DNA of 64,000 bases from Anderseniella sp963787895 (GTDB taxonomy: Bacteria; Pseudomonadota; Alphaproteobacteria; Rhizobiales; Aestuariivirgaceae), in contig CAWBEX010000004.1 of NCBI GenBank assembly GCA_963787895.1, positions 124,001 through 188,000 on the forward strand. The letters run 5' to 3'. The notes under the pieces are model-generated. The model searched no databases. It saw only the letters and a program-made list of their open reading frames with translations, and was not told the DNA's origin. The position numbers and the translations under genes were made by a program. Positions 24,610 through 34,393 of the stretch are shown one piece after another (position 1 is the stretch's first letter; the number at the start of each line of letters is the position of its first letter).

Positions 24610-26256
24610 ATGGAATTGATGATGCCCGAATCCGATTTGGTATTCGATTATATTGTGGTTGGAGCAGGTTCTGCCGGTTGCGTTCTGGCTGCCAATCTTT
24701 CGAAATCGGGCACAGAAAAGGTGTTGCTTCTTGAAGCTGGTCCAGCCGTCGAGAACTTCTGGATCAAGACGCCTATCGGTTATGGACATTCCATCACGAA
24801 CAAGCGTGTGAACTGGATGTACCACTCCCAGCCGGAAGAATTTCTTGCCGGCCGCCGGATTTCCATACCCAGGGGGCGGCTGGTTGGTGGTTCAAGCGCC
24901 ATCAATGCCATGGTTTATGTTCGGGGTACCGAGAACGATTTCTCGGATTGGGCCAAGGATGGCAACCCGGAGTGGACCTGGGAGCACGTCCTGGCCAGTT
25001 ACAAGCGCATTGAAAATCACAGCGTCAGGGACAGTGAGCTTCATGGCCTGAATGGTCCGCTTGAAGTGAACAGCCGCGCCGCAGTGGCGCACCCGTTGTG
25101 TGAGGCATTCCTTGAAGCTGGCAAGCAACTGCAGTTCGCCGGTAACGAGGATTTCAACGGCCGTACGCACGAAGGTGTCGGCCACTACCACCACACCATT
25201 GCCAAAGATTCGCGCCGAATGTCTGCGGCACGTGCGTGGCTGCGTCCGGCACGCAAACGCAAGAACCTGAAACTGGAAGCAGAGGCGCTTGTCCTAGGTC
25301 TTGTGCTTGATGGCAGGAAGGTTACAGGAGTTCGCTACCGCAGAGGCGGCAAGACATTGCAGGCTGTTGCGCGCAGGGAAGTAATCTTGAGTGCGGGGTC
25401 CATCAACACGCCTCAGTTGCTCATGGTTTCAGGCATTGGACCGGGCAAAATGCTGCAGCAGGCGGGCATCGAAGTTGTGCATGTCATGCCGGCTGTAGGG
25501 CAGCATATGCAAGATCATACTGCATATGACATGCATTACCGATCCAACCTGCCAACATTGAACCAGCAATTGAGCAGTTGGTTCGGTAAGATCCGGGCCG
25601 CCCTGGACTATTTTGTTGCCGGCACCGGACCTCTTTCGTCTGGTACGACGCATGCCGGTGGCTTCGTCAGGTCTTCACCCGGTCGTGAGCAGGCAAACAT
25701 GCAGCTATACTTTTCGCCGCTCACCAGAGATGTGAACCCCGGCGAACCCGGGCGTATGGCACAGCTAGACACCTATCCGGCATTTTCGATGAGTGTGTGT
25801 AACACCAGACCTTTCTCGCGGGGCAGCGTTGGTGTGCGCAGCGATAGTGTTCTCGATGTCCCGGAAATCAGGTTAAATCTGCTGAGTGACAGGCGAGATG
25901 TTGATGAGCTTGTCGAAGGAGCACGGTTGCTGCGCAGGTTTGCCGCCACTCCGGCCCTGAAACCGATTATCGCGGAAGAATATTTGCCAGGGCCTGCAAT
26001 AGAAACAAATCAGCAGATCGAGGAGGATCTCCGGCAACGCGCTTACTCGATTTATCACCCTTGCGGAACATGCAGGATGGCAAGCGACATCAAGGATGGC
26101 GTAGTTTCATCCCGGCTGAGGGTACATGGTCTGGAAGGGCTTAGAATTGCCGATGCATCGGTGTTCCCGTATGTCACCACCGGAAATCTGAATGCGCCAT
26201 CAACAATGGTGGGACAAAGAGCAAGTGAAATTATCCTTGAAGATGCAGGTACTTGA
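24610..26256 (+). CDS. GMC-family FAD oxidoreductase (choline dehydrogenase-like)
   Basis: The product, about 548 residues, has the FAD-binding motif DYIVVGAGSAGCVLAANLS, the GMC signature region GGSSAINAMVYVRGTENDF and a C-terminal YHPCGTCRM followed by GNLNAPSTMVGQRASEI, where the catalytic His/Asn pair lies. The family oxidises alcohols such as choline, long-chain alcohols or polyethylene glycol; the substrate is not evident. The start is uncertain. ATGs at 24610, 24619 and 24622 are in frame, and the earlier in-frame ATG at 24535 lies inside the terminator and is unlikely. Confidence 0.85.
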   Translation: MELMMPESDLVFDYIVVGAGSAGCVLAANLSKSGTEKVLLLEAGPAVENFWIKTPIGYGHSITNKRVNWMYHSQPEEFLAGRRISIPRGRLVGGSSAINAMVYVRGTENDFSDWAKDGNPEWTWEHVLASYKRIENHSVRDSELHGLNGPLEVNSRAAVAHPLCEAFLEAGKQLQFAGNEDFNGRTHEGVGHYHHTIAKDSRRMSAARAWLRPARKRKNLKLEAEALVLGLVLDGRKVTGVRYRRGGKTLQAVARREVILSAGSINTPQLLMVSGIGPGKMLQQAGIEVVHVMPAVGQHMQDHTAYDMHYRSNLPTLNQQLSSWFGKIRAALDYFVAGTGPLSSGTTHAGGFVRSSPGREQANMQLYFSPLTRDVNPGEPGRMAQLDTYPAFSMSVCNTRPFSRGSVGVRSDSVLDVPEIRLNLLSDRRDVDELVEGARLLRRFAATPALKPIIAEEYLPGPAIETNQQIEEDLRQRAYSIYHPCGTCRMASDIKDGVVSSRLRVHGLEGLRIADASVFPYVTTGNLNAPSTMVGQRASEIILEDAGT

Positions 26257-26293
26257 GCGTTTGGCGCACACCCTCTTTTGAACAATTCTAAAT

Positions 26294-26306
26294 TTAACCG
26301 CGTTAA
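26294..26306. promoter_or_regulatory. Inverted repeat upstream of ferric-iron binding protein gene
   Basis: TTAAC-CGC-GTTAA is an inverted repeat 112 bp before the iron-binding-protein start. Just upstream, TTCTAAA at 26286-26292 is a half of the Irr-type box known in Rhizobiales. A second small inverted repeat, GTGCGA/TCGCAC (26323-26339), follows. An iron-responsive regulator could bind here, but no full consensus box is present. Confidence 0.25.
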
Positions 26307-26417
26307 TTCAGTTACTTAGGTCGTGCGAAGTTGTCGCACCTTTGTATTTGCCTCTTGCAAACCATAAATCCGAGTGATTTAGTCGGAATATAGCAAATCA
26401 AAGAAACAGGTGCCGTA

Positions 26418-27464
26418 ATGAAGTCCGCTTTGAATATCAGCCGCCGTGCCTTCCTTCACAGTACAATTGCCGCGGGCGGCATTCTTGCCATGCCGTCAAT
26501 CGCTCGTGCCGCAACCGAATTGAACCTCTATTCCTCTCGTCACTACGACACGGACGAGGCGCTATATGGCGATTTTACCAAAGCCACTGGCATCGCCATC
26601 AATCGCATCGAGGCCAAGGCGGAAGAGCTGATTGAACGCATGAAGGCTGAGGGCGAAAACTCCCCGGCCGACTTGCTGATTACCGTCGATGCCGGAAATC
26701 TTGAAAGAGCCAATCAGGACAATCTGTTTCAGCCGGTTTCGACAGAAATTCTGACAAGCCGCATTCCCGCGCATCTGCGCCATGCAGACGGCAGCTGGTT
26801 CGGCTTTTCCAAACGGGCGCGTATCGTTGTGACATCCAAGGACAGGATGGATCCGGCAAAAGTGCCAACCTACGAGTCCCTTGCCGATGAGCAGGTTCGC
26901 GGCAAATTGCTGATCCGATCATCCAGCAATATCTACAATCAGTCGCTTATGGGATCGATCATTTCCGCAGATGGTGCCGAGAAGGCCGAGGCGTGGGCGC
27001 AGGGCATTGTTGCAAACTTTGCACGTGCCCCGAAGGGCGGCGACCGCGACCAAATCAAGGCTGTTGCGGCGGGCGAGGGTGATGTTGCCGTGGTCAACAG
27101 CTACTATCTCGGGCAGATGATCAAGTCCGACAAGGAAGACGAACGAGAAGTGGCCAGCAAGGTGAGTATTGTGTTCCCGAACCAGCAAGACCGCGGAACG
27201 CATGTCAACATTTCAGGGGCCGGCGTTGCTCGCCATGCGAAAAATCTGGACGCTGCAATCAAGTTTCTGGAGTACCTGGCATCTGACAAGGCGCAGGAAT
27301 ATTTTGCAGCGGGCAATGTGGAGTATCCTGTTGTTGAAGGCGTGCCATTGGCCAGCCCCCTGGATACATTTGGCAGCTTCAAGGAAGATACGTTGAACGC
27401 GCAGGTGTTTGCCTCGTTGAATGCGGAAGCTGTGAAAATCATGGATCGGGCTGGCTGGAAATAA
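26418..27464 (+). CDS. Ferric-iron ABC transporter substrate-binding protein (FbpA/FutA-like)
   Basis: A 348-residue periplasmic protein with a twin-arginine signal peptide (SRRAFLHSTIAAGG, cleaved near ARAA), suggesting export in folded form by Tat. The mature protein starts ELNLYSSRHYDTDEALYG and carries the metal-binding tyrosines in NSYYLGQM, as in ferric-binding FbpA/FutA. It captures ferric iron for the adjacent permease. No ATPase gene is adjacent. Confidence 0.92.
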   Translation: MKSALNISRRAFLHSTIAAGGILAMPSIARAATELNLYSSRHYDTDEALYGDFTKATGIAINRIEAKAEELIERMKAEGENSPADLLITVDAGNLERANQDNLFQPVSTEILTSRIPAHLRHADGSWFGFSKRARIVVTSKDRMDPAKVPTYESLADEQVRGKLLIRSSSNIYNQSLMGSIISADGAEKAEAWAQGIVANFARAPKGGDRDQIKAVAAGEGDVAVVNSYYLGQMIKSDKEDEREVASKVSIVFPNQQDRGTHVNISGAGVARHAKNLDAAIKFLEYLASDKAQEYFAAGNVEYPVVEGVPLASPLDTFGSFKEDTLNAQVFASLNAEAVKIMDRAGWK

Positions 27465-27502
27465 TGTCATTGCCATTGCTGATGCGGCTGTATACCTGAC
27501 CC

Positions 27503-29227
27503 ATGCAGGCGCACAATAGTCAACACCGGGCGGGTGGCGCCTCGAAGCACCACGGATGGCGTTCAATGGGCCGCATCAGTGTGCTGACTGCTGCAACGCT
27601 GGTTCTTACACTGTTCGTTTCGCTGCCAATTCTCTCGGTAGTGTCCAGTGTTTTCAGCCCGGGCGGGGGTGCTCTGTCTCACCTGGCGGCGACGATCTTG
27701 CCGGAACTTGTTGTCAATACGCTGGCACTGATGATCCTGGTTGGGCTTGGGACTGCCGTTGTCGGCACAGGCACAGCCTGGCTGGTAAGTGCCTGCCGTT
27801 TTCCAGGCTCACGTCACTTGCAATGGATGCTGCTGCTACCACTGGCCATGCCAGCTTACATCATCGGATATGCTTACACCGACTTCCTTGTATTTGCCGG
27901 TCCGCTGCAAACCGCACTGCGCGGGTTCTTCGGGTGGTCAAGAAACGATTACTGGTTCCCGGAGATTCATTCGCTTTGGGGCGTCAGCCTGATGCTCGTG
28001 CTGGTGCTGTATCCCTATGTCTACTTTCTGGCCCGCAACGCGTTTCAGGAGCAGTCACGGGGTTTGATAGATGTTGCCCGCACGCTCGGGCGCTCGCCTG
28101 GCAACGTGTTCCTGACGGTATCACTTCCTATGGCAAGGCCGGCGGTTGCTGCAGGTGTCGCGCTGGCACTCATGGAGACAGTAGCCGATTTCGGAACAGT
28201 CCAGTATTTTGGCATTCAAACCTTCACCACAGCCATATACCGGACATGGTTCGGCATGGGTGACCGGATAGGTGCTGCTCAGCTGGCAACTGCCTTACTG
28301 GCATTTGTTTTCGCACTCGTTGCACTCGAGCAATGGTCCAGGTCCCGTCAGGCGTTTTATGAAACATCGCGCAAAACCATGCAGCCTGGTGCAGTGAGGT
28401 TGCGCGGTACAGCCGCGGTTGCCGCGTTTGCGGCTTGTGCGCTGCCTGTCTTGCTGGGGTTCGTGCTGCCGGTGGCGTTGCTGTTGCGTCTGCACCTTGA
28501 AGGAGGCGACAGCCTGATTGCTGGCCGCATCTCAATCTACGCTCGCAATTCCTTTCTTCTGGCAGGCGGTGCAGCACTGGTTGTCACTGCTTGCGCCATG
28601 CTGACGGGGTACTGCCTGAGAAGTGCATCAGGCGGCCCGCGTGCTGTCCTGGTCAGAATTGCGACAATGGGCTACGCCATCCCCGGCACTGTCATCGCGG
28701 TCGGCGTGCTCATCCCGTTAGGCGCGATGGATGCCTGGTTCGATGCACACCTGAAGGCGTGGCTTGGCGTTTCAACCGGCTTGTTGTTGTCGGGATCTGT
28801 GTTTGCCTTGCTCTACGCCTATACCGTACGCTTTCTTGCTGTAGGTAACAGCGCCGTAGAAACCGGCTTCAAGCGCATTCCGATCCACCTAGATGACGTG
28901 GCCCGCACACTGGGCAGAAGCAGGCTTGGCGTAATTGCACAGGTTCACATCCCGATGTTGCGCCGATCCATGCTCATGGCAATGGCCATCATTTTTGTAG
29001 ATGTCCTAAAGGAGTTGCCAGCAACCCTCATTGTTCGTCCGTTTAACTTTGATACACTCGCGGTACGGGTATATCACCTTGCATCGGATGAACGGCTCAG
29101 TGAGGCTGCGACCGGTTCGCTGCTGATTGTGTTGATCGGGCTTGTGCCGATCATTCTATTAACCCGCTTTTCTGGTGATGTTGCTGGGCTGGTTGAACCA
29201 GGTGCAGCCATGAAAAGTCCGCAATAG
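27503..29227 (+). CDS. Ferric-iron ABC transporter permease (FbpB-like)
   Basis: A 574-residue protein made of two six-helix halves, each with a permease coupling loop: VARTLGRSPGNVFLTVSLPM in the first and VARTLGRSRLGVIAQVHIPM in the second. This is the fused FbpB/SfuB type, which forms the whole membrane channel. The gene starts 38 bp after the binding-protein gene. The nucleotide-binding subunit FbpC is not found between here and glmU, so it must be encoded elsewhere or be supplied by another system. Confidence 0.92.
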   Translation: MQAHNSQHRAGGASKHHGWRSMGRISVLTAATLVLTLFVSLPILSVVSSVFSPGGGALSHLAATILPELVVNTLALMILVGLGTAVVGTGTAWLVSACRFPGSRHLQWMLLLPLAMPAYIIGYAYTDFLVFAGPLQTALRGFFGWSRNDYWFPEIHSLWGVSLMLVLVLYPYVYFLARNAFQEQSRGLIDVARTLGRSPGNVFLTVSLPMARPAVAAGVALALMETVADFGTVQYFGIQTFTTAIYRTWFGMGDRIGAAQLATALLAFVFALVALEQWSRSRQAFYETSRKTMQPGAVRLRGTAAVAAFAACALPVLLGFVLPVALLLRLHLEGGDSLIAGRISIYARNSFLLAGGAALVVTACAMLTGYCLRSASGGPRAVLVRIATMGYAIPGTVIAVGVLIPLGAMDAWFDAHLKAWLGVSTGLLLSGSVFALLYAYTVRFLAVGNSAVETGFKRIPIHLDDVARTLGRSRLGVIAQVHIPMLRRSMLMAMAIIFVDVLKELPATLIVRPFNFDTLAVRVYHLASDERLSEAATGSLLIVLIGLVPIILLTRFSGDVAGLVEPGAAMKSPQ

Positions 29228-29320
29228 AACAGCAATAACTAGACTGTATTGTATGGTTCTGGCGGGGCGATGCCGAATCACGCGAAAAGATGCGCGATGG
29301 GCGACGAGGCAACAGGTTAC

Positions 29321-30691
29321 ATGACGAAAATCGCTTGCATTATTCTGGCCGCCGGCATGGGCACAAGAATGAGGTCCCGCCTGCCCAAAGTACTGCACCG
29401 TGCAGGCGGCAGATCGCTGGTAGGTCATGTTGTGTGTGCAGCACGAGATCTCGGCGCCAGCAAGATCATTGCAGTTGTGGGTGACGAAGCTGACGCTATC
29501 AAGGCAGAGATCACACAACATAGCAGCAACGCAGAAATCGCCATTCAGGCCCCAGCGCGCGGAACGGCTGATGCAGTTTCCAAAGCTTTGCCGGCGCTCG
29601 AAGGCTTCAAGGGAACAGTGCTGGTGTTGTTTGGTGCCGACCCGTTGATGCAGCAACAAACACTTGCATCCATGATTGCCTCGATAGACAACGGTTCGCG
29701 GTTGTCCATCCTTGGGTTTGATGCTGCTGATCCTACAGGTTATGGGCGTTTGCTTAAGAATGCAGGTGGGAATATTGCCGCCATTCGTGAACACGCGGAC
29801 GCCAGTGCCGAGGAACGCCAGATCACGTTATGCAATTCCGGCGTCATGGCATTTGAGGCCGGCCTTCTGCGTGATCTTCTGCCAAGGATCGGCAGTGACA
29901 ATGCCAAAGGAGAGTTCTACCTCACTGATATCGTTGAGCTTGCCAATGCAGCGGGAGAGGCAGTCGGCCTGGTAACCTGTGCGGAACACGAGATCCAGGG
30001 GGTCAACAACAGGGCTGAGCTGGCAGCGGTGGAAGCCGAATTTCAGCGCCGGTATAGGGCAAGGGCGATGGAAGAGGGGGCAACTCTTGTTGCGCCTGAA
30101 ACTGTGTTCCTGAGTGCCGATACACGCATCGGTACCGACGTCATTATAGAACCCCACGTGGTCATCGGAAACAATGTCTCCATTGGTGATGGGACCATCA
30201 TTCACGCGTTCAGCCACATTGAAAATGCTCGCATAGGAGCTGGCGTCGAGCTCGGTCCGTATGCGCGCATTCGACCTGGTACGCAGCTTGCAGACAAAGT
30301 AAAAATCGGCAACTTCGTCGAAGTCAAGAATGCCAGTATTGAACAGGGCGCCAAGGTGAACCATCTGAGCTATGTTGGCGATGCACGCGTTGGGGAAAGT
30401 GCCAACATTGGTGCGGGAACCATAACCTGCAATTACGACGGCTTTTTCAAACACCACACCGACATAGGTGCCGGTGCCTTCATTGGTTCCAACTCTGCTT
30501 TGGTGGCGCCTGTTAAGATCGGTGCCGGGGCCTATATAGGATCTGGCAGCGTGGTGACGAAAAATGTCGAACCTGGCGCACTTGCCGTAGCCAGAGGTCA
30601 CCAGGAAAACCGCGAAGGCTGGGCGGTGCGATACAATGAGGCGCAGACTGCCCGCAAGGCTAAGGCTGCCGCCAGCAAGAAAAAGGATTAG
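29321..30691 (+). CDS. glmU: Bifunctional GlcN-1-P acetyltransferase / UDP-GlcNAc pyrophosphorylase
   Basis: A 456-residue enzyme with an N-terminal nucleotidyltransferase (LAAGMGTRMRSRLPKVLH) and a C-terminal left-handed beta-helix of hexapeptide repeats (IGTDVIIEPHVVIGNNVSIG and following). It makes UDP-GlcNAc for peptidoglycan and lipid A. Length equals the E. coli enzyme. The start MTKIACIILAAG is preferred to an in-frame extension at 29249. The stop is 5 bp before the glmS start, forming an operon. Confidence 0.97.
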   Translation: MTKIACIILAAGMGTRMRSRLPKVLHRAGGRSLVGHVVCAARDLGASKIIAVVGDEADAIKAEITQHSSNAEIAIQAPARGTADAVSKALPALEGFKGTVLVLFGADPLMQQQTLASMIASIDNGSRLSILGFDAADPTGYGRLLKNAGGNIAAIREHADASAEERQITLCNSGVMAFEAGLLRDLLPRIGSDNAKGEFYLTDIVELANAAGEAVGLVTCAEHEIQGVNNRAELAAVEAEFQRRYRARAMEEGATLVAPETVFLSADTRIGTDVIIEPHVVIGNNVSIGDGTIIHAFSHIENARIGAGVELGPYARIRPGTQLADKVKIGNFVEVKNASIEQGAKVNHLSYVGDARVGESANIGAGTITCNYDGFFKHHTDIGAGAFIGSNSALVAPVKIGAGAYIGSGSVVTKNVEPGALAVARGHQENREGWAVRYNEAQTARKAKAAASKKKD

Positions 30692-30696
30692 CCGTA

Positions 30697-32523
30697 ATGT
30701 GCGGTATTGTGGGGATACTCGGGACGCAACCAGTTGCCATGCAGTTGGTGGATGCATTACGGCGGCTGGAATACCGCGGGTACGATTCGGCCGGCATTGC
30801 TGTGTTGAAAGATGGCGGCATTGACAGGGTGCGCGCAGCTGGCAAGCTGGAAAACCTGTATGCAAAGGTTGCCGGCAATGGTTGGCAGGCAACCACCGGC
30901 ATAGGTCACACCAGATGGGCAACGCACGGCGCACCGAATGAGAACAACGCCCATCCGCATCAGGCGGGCGATGTTGTAATTGTACACAATGGAATTATCG
31001 AGAATTACCGTCCTTTGAAGGACACGCTGACTGCTCAGGGTGTGAAGTTTCAGACCGAGACAGATACTGAGGTCGTGGCGCAGCTGATCAACCAGAAACT
31101 GCAATCAGGCATGGCTGCGAAGGATGCAGTCAGCCAAACATTGAAGCAGCTTCAAGGTGCCTTTTCACTGGGCATCCTGATAAGGGGCGAAGAAGACCTG
31201 ATGTTTGGCGCGCGTATGGGCGCTCCACTTGCGGTCGGTCACGGACATGGCCAGATGTTCCTGGGTTCCGACGCAGTTGCATTGGCTCCATTTACCAACC
31301 GCGTCAGCTACCTCAATGATGGTGACTGGGTTGTCATGACGCGTGCCGGGGTGAGTATCTTTGACGGGAATGATCAGCCGGTAGAGCGCCAGATCAACCT
31401 TTCTCAGGCCTCCGCCATGATGGTGGATAAAGGCAACCACCGTCATTTCATGGCCAAGGAAATTGAAGAGCAGCCGGAGGTCATCGGTCATACGCTTGGC
31501 GAGTATGTCGATTTCACCACGGGCAAGATCAAACTGCCGGAAGATCTGCCGGTCGACCTTGCCAAGGTTAGTTCCATAACCATTACCGCTTGCGGTACAG
31601 CCTATTATGCCGGACTCACAGCCAAGTACTGGTTTGAGAAGATCGCACGACTGCCGGTTGAGGTGGATATCGCCTCGGAGTTTCGCTACCGCGAAGCCCC
31701 GCTTAGCAAGGACGGCATCACAATTGTCATTTCGCAATCCGGCGAGACCGCCGATACGCTGGCGGCTGCGCGCTACAGCCTGTCGCAAGGCCAAAGGGTC
31801 ATTGCTGTTGTAAACGTGCCGGAGTCCACCATTGCGCGTGAATGCTCCGGTGTTTTGCGTACGTTTGCGGGTCCGGAAATCGGTGTTGCTTCAACAAAGG
31901 CGTTTACCTGTCAGCTGACAGTGCTGGCCTGTTTGTCGATTGCAGCGGCCAAGGCGCGTGGCGCAATTGATGAGACAGAAGAAAAGCGGCTGGTGAAGTC
32001 ATTGGTGGGTTTGCCTCGTTTGATGTCCGGCATGAAAGCACAGGAAAGCCACATTGAGGAAGTTGCCCGCAGGGTAGCTTCAGCGCGTGATGTTTTGTAC
32101 CTCGGCCGGGGAGTGAACTTCCCGATTGCCATGGAAGGCGCTCTCAAGCTCAAGGAAATTTCCTATATTCATGCAGAAGGCTACGCTGCTGGAGAATTAA
32201 AGCATGGCCCGATCGCCCTTATTGATGAAGACGTTCCGGTCGTGGTCATCGCTCCGCGTGACGAGCTTTTTGACAAGACGATTTCCAATATGCAGGAAGT
32301 GGCTGCGCGCGGAGGCCAGATTATCCTTGTAACCGATGCAACCGGCGCCGATGCACACGCCGCTGATGCCTTTGAGACGATCACTGTTCCTGAAACGGAT
32401 CCGTTTGTTGCCCCTATGATCTACGCAGTTCCCATGCAGCTGCTGGCCTATTACGCGGCAGTGTTCAGGGGTACCGATGTTGACCAGCCGCGCAATCTTG
32501 CAAAATCAGTCACCGTTGAATAG
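30697..32523 (+). CDS. glmS: Glutamine-fructose-6-phosphate aminotransferase (isomerising)
   Basis: The 608-residue enzyme makes glucosamine-6-phosphate from fructose-6-phosphate and glutamine. The N-terminal nucleophile cysteine follows Met (MCGIVGILGTQPV), the glutaminase domain occupies residues 2-240, and two SIS domains follow with ISQSGETADTLAA and STKAFTCQL. Only 5 bp separate it from glmU, so there is no room for a glmS riboswitch. Confidence 0.97.
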   Translation: MCGIVGILGTQPVAMQLVDALRRLEYRGYDSAGIAVLKDGGIDRVRAAGKLENLYAKVAGNGWQATTGIGHTRWATHGAPNENNAHPHQAGDVVIVHNGIIENYRPLKDTLTAQGVKFQTETDTEVVAQLINQKLQSGMAAKDAVSQTLKQLQGAFSLGILIRGEEDLMFGARMGAPLAVGHGHGQMFLGSDAVALAPFTNRVSYLNDGDWVVMTRAGVSIFDGNDQPVERQINLSQASAMMVDKGNHRHFMAKEIEEQPEVIGHTLGEYVDFTTGKIKLPEDLPVDLAKVSSITITACGTAYYAGLTAKYWFEKIARLPVEVDIASEFRYREAPLSKDGITIVISQSGETADTLAAARYSLSQGQRVIAVVNVPESTIARECSGVLRTFAGPEIGVASTKAFTCQLTVLACLSIAAAKARGAIDETEEKRLVKSLVGLPRLMSGMKAQESHIEEVARRVASARDVLYLGRGVNFPIAMEGALKLKEISYIHAEGYAAGELKHGPIALIDEDVPVVVIAPRDELFDKTISNMQEVAARGGQIILVTDATGADAHAADAFETITVPETDPFVAPMIYAVPMQLLAYYAAVFRGTDVDQPRNLAKSVTVE

Positions 32524-32568
32524 CAAGCCATAAATTTTTCGCGGAAGAACCGAACAGACCGTTTCCGC

Positions 32569-32587
32569 TTAGCCAATCTTTAACCAT
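32569..32587 (+). promoter_or_regulatory. Candidate CtrA-binding site before the TPR-SPOR gene
   Basis: TTAG-N7-TTAACCAT at 32569-32587 differs by one base from the alphaproteobacterial CtrA consensus TTAA-N7-TTAA with the CCAT extension. It ends 21 bp before the TPR-SPOR start. Cell-cycle control of a septum-binding protein would fit, but this is inference. Confidence 0.4.
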
Positions 32588-32608
32588 GTGACGTCACTAT
32601 CGCCGTCC

Positions 32609-34006
32609 ATGAACAAGTTAGTTGTACGTGCGTTAGTAAGTACCGCGTTCTTGGCTGCGGTTGCAGCCCACACCGGTGTGTCTCACGCTTCAGAAACCAC
32701 TTCGGCCACTCATTATCCGCCAGCTGCGGTGATGAAGTCGGCCTACACGAAGCTCGTGTCCGGCAATCCACAAGCTGCTATTGCCGAATACACCACTGTC
32801 CTGACCCTGAGTGAGACGACACTTGCCGACAAGGCAACATCGCTTTTGAACAGAGCTCTGGCGCACCAGCAACTGGATGCGCATGACGCAGCGATTGCCG
32901 ACTACACCAGTGCCATTGAGCTTGACGCATTGAACGCCAAGACCCGCGCTGTTGCGCTTTACAATCGTGGTATCGCCCACTCGAAGAACAACGACCAGGC
33001 AAGCGCCATTGATGACTACACCAATGCGCTCTATCTGAACCCATATCTGGCAGAAGCATACTACAGCCGCGGAAACGCGTTGAGAGAAGCCGGTCAATAC
33101 AAATATGCGCTGATCGACTATGCAAAGGCGGAGAAATTCAACTACCCGCACCCACATCTGGCTCTATATGGAACGGCACTCACCCTGGCCAAGCTGGGGC
33201 ATACAGATGAAGCCACTGCTACGCTGTTCAGGGTTTACGGTATGAAGCCGGACTTCAAACCGGCTCGCGACAGGCTAGCTGGACTGGGTATCGACGTTCC
33301 GGAAAACCCCACATCGCGGCAAATCAAACTGGCAATTTTGCCGACGCAGAATCTGCTGGCAGACAATATCGTGACTGGTTCCACGCAGGCGTCAAGTGCC
33401 ATGGTGGAAAAACTGGCCCAGCGTGAGCCTGTTGCGCCACCGACTGGCTTGTTGAATGGTGCCCGTCCGGATGAACCGGGCGCGTTTATGGCAGAAGCAG
33501 ATCAAGCTCCAGCGCCAGTCAAAGTAGCCGGTGTTGCAGTTCCTTCAACACGCTCCAAGCCAGAGGATATCTCTGTGGCACAGGTTGAGGCTGTTCCGGC
33601 TTTGCCTGCCAGGAAACAGGTAGTCAATGCAGTTGCCAGTGTCATCGTGGCCAAGCCTGAGGCACCGTCTGTCCAGATCGAACCTGTTTCCGCTCCTGCA
33701 GAAAAAGCCAGCGTGAACCTGACTTCAACAGAAGGTGGTAACGTTTCGGCGAAGTTTGAAGGCTGGACCGTGCAGCTGGTATCGCAGCGCGATGCGGACA
33801 AGGCGTGGAGCAACTGGGACAGCCTGCAGAAGCGCTATGGAAGCCTGCTTGGTGGCCAGGCCGCTGCCGTGGTCAAGGCAGATGTCGAAGGGCAGGGTAC
33901 CTACTACCGTTTGCGGGTGCACAAGCTTGAAAAGAACGAAGCGCAGAACCTTTGCAAGTCGCTCAAGCGCAAAGGCACAGGTTGCTTCGTGTCACGCGCC
34001 GGATAG
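32609..34006 (+). CDS. Exported TPR and SPOR domain protein
   Basis: The 465-residue protein has a signal peptide (residues 1-28), tetratricopeptide repeats about 45-200 (LNRALAHQQLDAHDAAIADY, ALYNRGIAHSKNNDQASAI, AYYSRGNALREAGQYKYAL), a Pro/Ala/Val-rich linker and a C-terminal SPOR domain (from FEGWTVQLVSQRD to the end). SPOR domains bind denuded peptidoglycan at division septa. A role in envelope or division processes is likely. A GTG at 32588 is an in-frame alternative start. It is convergent with the DUF454 gene. Confidence 0.85.
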   Translation: MNKLVVRALVSTAFLAAVAAHTGVSHASETTSATHYPPAAVMKSAYTKLVSGNPQAAIAEYTTVLTLSETTLADKATSLLNRALAHQQLDAHDAAIADYTSAIELDALNAKTRAVALYNRGIAHSKNNDQASAIDDYTNALYLNPYLAEAYYSRGNALREAGQYKYALIDYAKAEKFNYPHPHLALYGTALTLAKLGHTDEATATLFRVYGMKPDFKPARDRLAGLGIDVPENPTSRQIKLAILPTQNLLADNIVTGSTQASSAMVEKLAQREPVAPPTGLLNGARPDEPGAFMAEADQAPAPVKVAGVAVPSTRSKPEDISVAQVEAVPALPARKQVVNAVASVIVAKPEAPSVQIEPVSAPAEKASVNLTSTEGGNVSAKFEGWTVQLVSQRDADKAWSNWDSLQKRYGSLLGGQAAAVVKADVEGQGTYYRLRVHKLEKNEAQNLCKSLKRKGTGCFVSRAG

Positions 34007-34009
34007 AAT

Positions 34010-34393
34010 TCAACGCCGGCTGGTTGGCCTGGTGACAATGAAGGCCGCTACACATACCAGAATTCCGCCCGTCATCCACACCGCGATGGCGGGCGCATTT
34101 GTACCAAGGGCAAGCCACAACAAGCTGGCTGACATCATGCCCACTGAAGCAAATTTGGCTGCCAGTGGAATTGACCTGTCCCGCTCCCAGTCCTTGATAT
34201 AAGGACCAAGGCGTGGATGGTTCAGCAGCCATTCGTGGAGCGCTGGTGACGAGCGGGCAAAACAGGCCAGCGCGAGCAGCAGGAACGGGGTAGTGGGCAG
34301 CAAAGGCAAGAACACTCCGGCAAGGGCCAAGGCTACGAATACAAAACCCGCTGCCTTCAGAAATAACCGCCATGTTGCTGATCCGACAGGCAC
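34010..34393 (-). CDS. YbaN (DUF454) family inner-membrane protein
   Basis: A 127-residue protein with about four hydrophobic helices. The DUF454 signature LAGVFLPLLPTTPFLLLALACFARSS is followed by HPRLGPYIKDWERDRSIP. The family is widespread and has no established function. It ends 3 bp from the stop of the convergent TPR-SPOR gene. Confidence 0.88.
   Translation of the reverse strand: MPVGSATWRLFLKAAGFVFVALALAGVFLPLLPTTPFLLLALACFARSSPALHEWLLNHPRLGPYIKDWERDRSIPLAAKFASVGMMSASLLWLALGTNAPAIAVWMTGGILVCVAAFIVTRPTSRR

Noticed and set aside
29159..29794. 211-codon antisense frame over the start of glmU
   Set aside because: It overlaps the permease end and the glmU N terminus, and has no recognisable content.
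30692..30696. glmS ribozyme/riboswitch in front of glmS
   Set aside because: Only 5 bp separate glmU and glmS, and such ribozymes are a Gram-positive feature.
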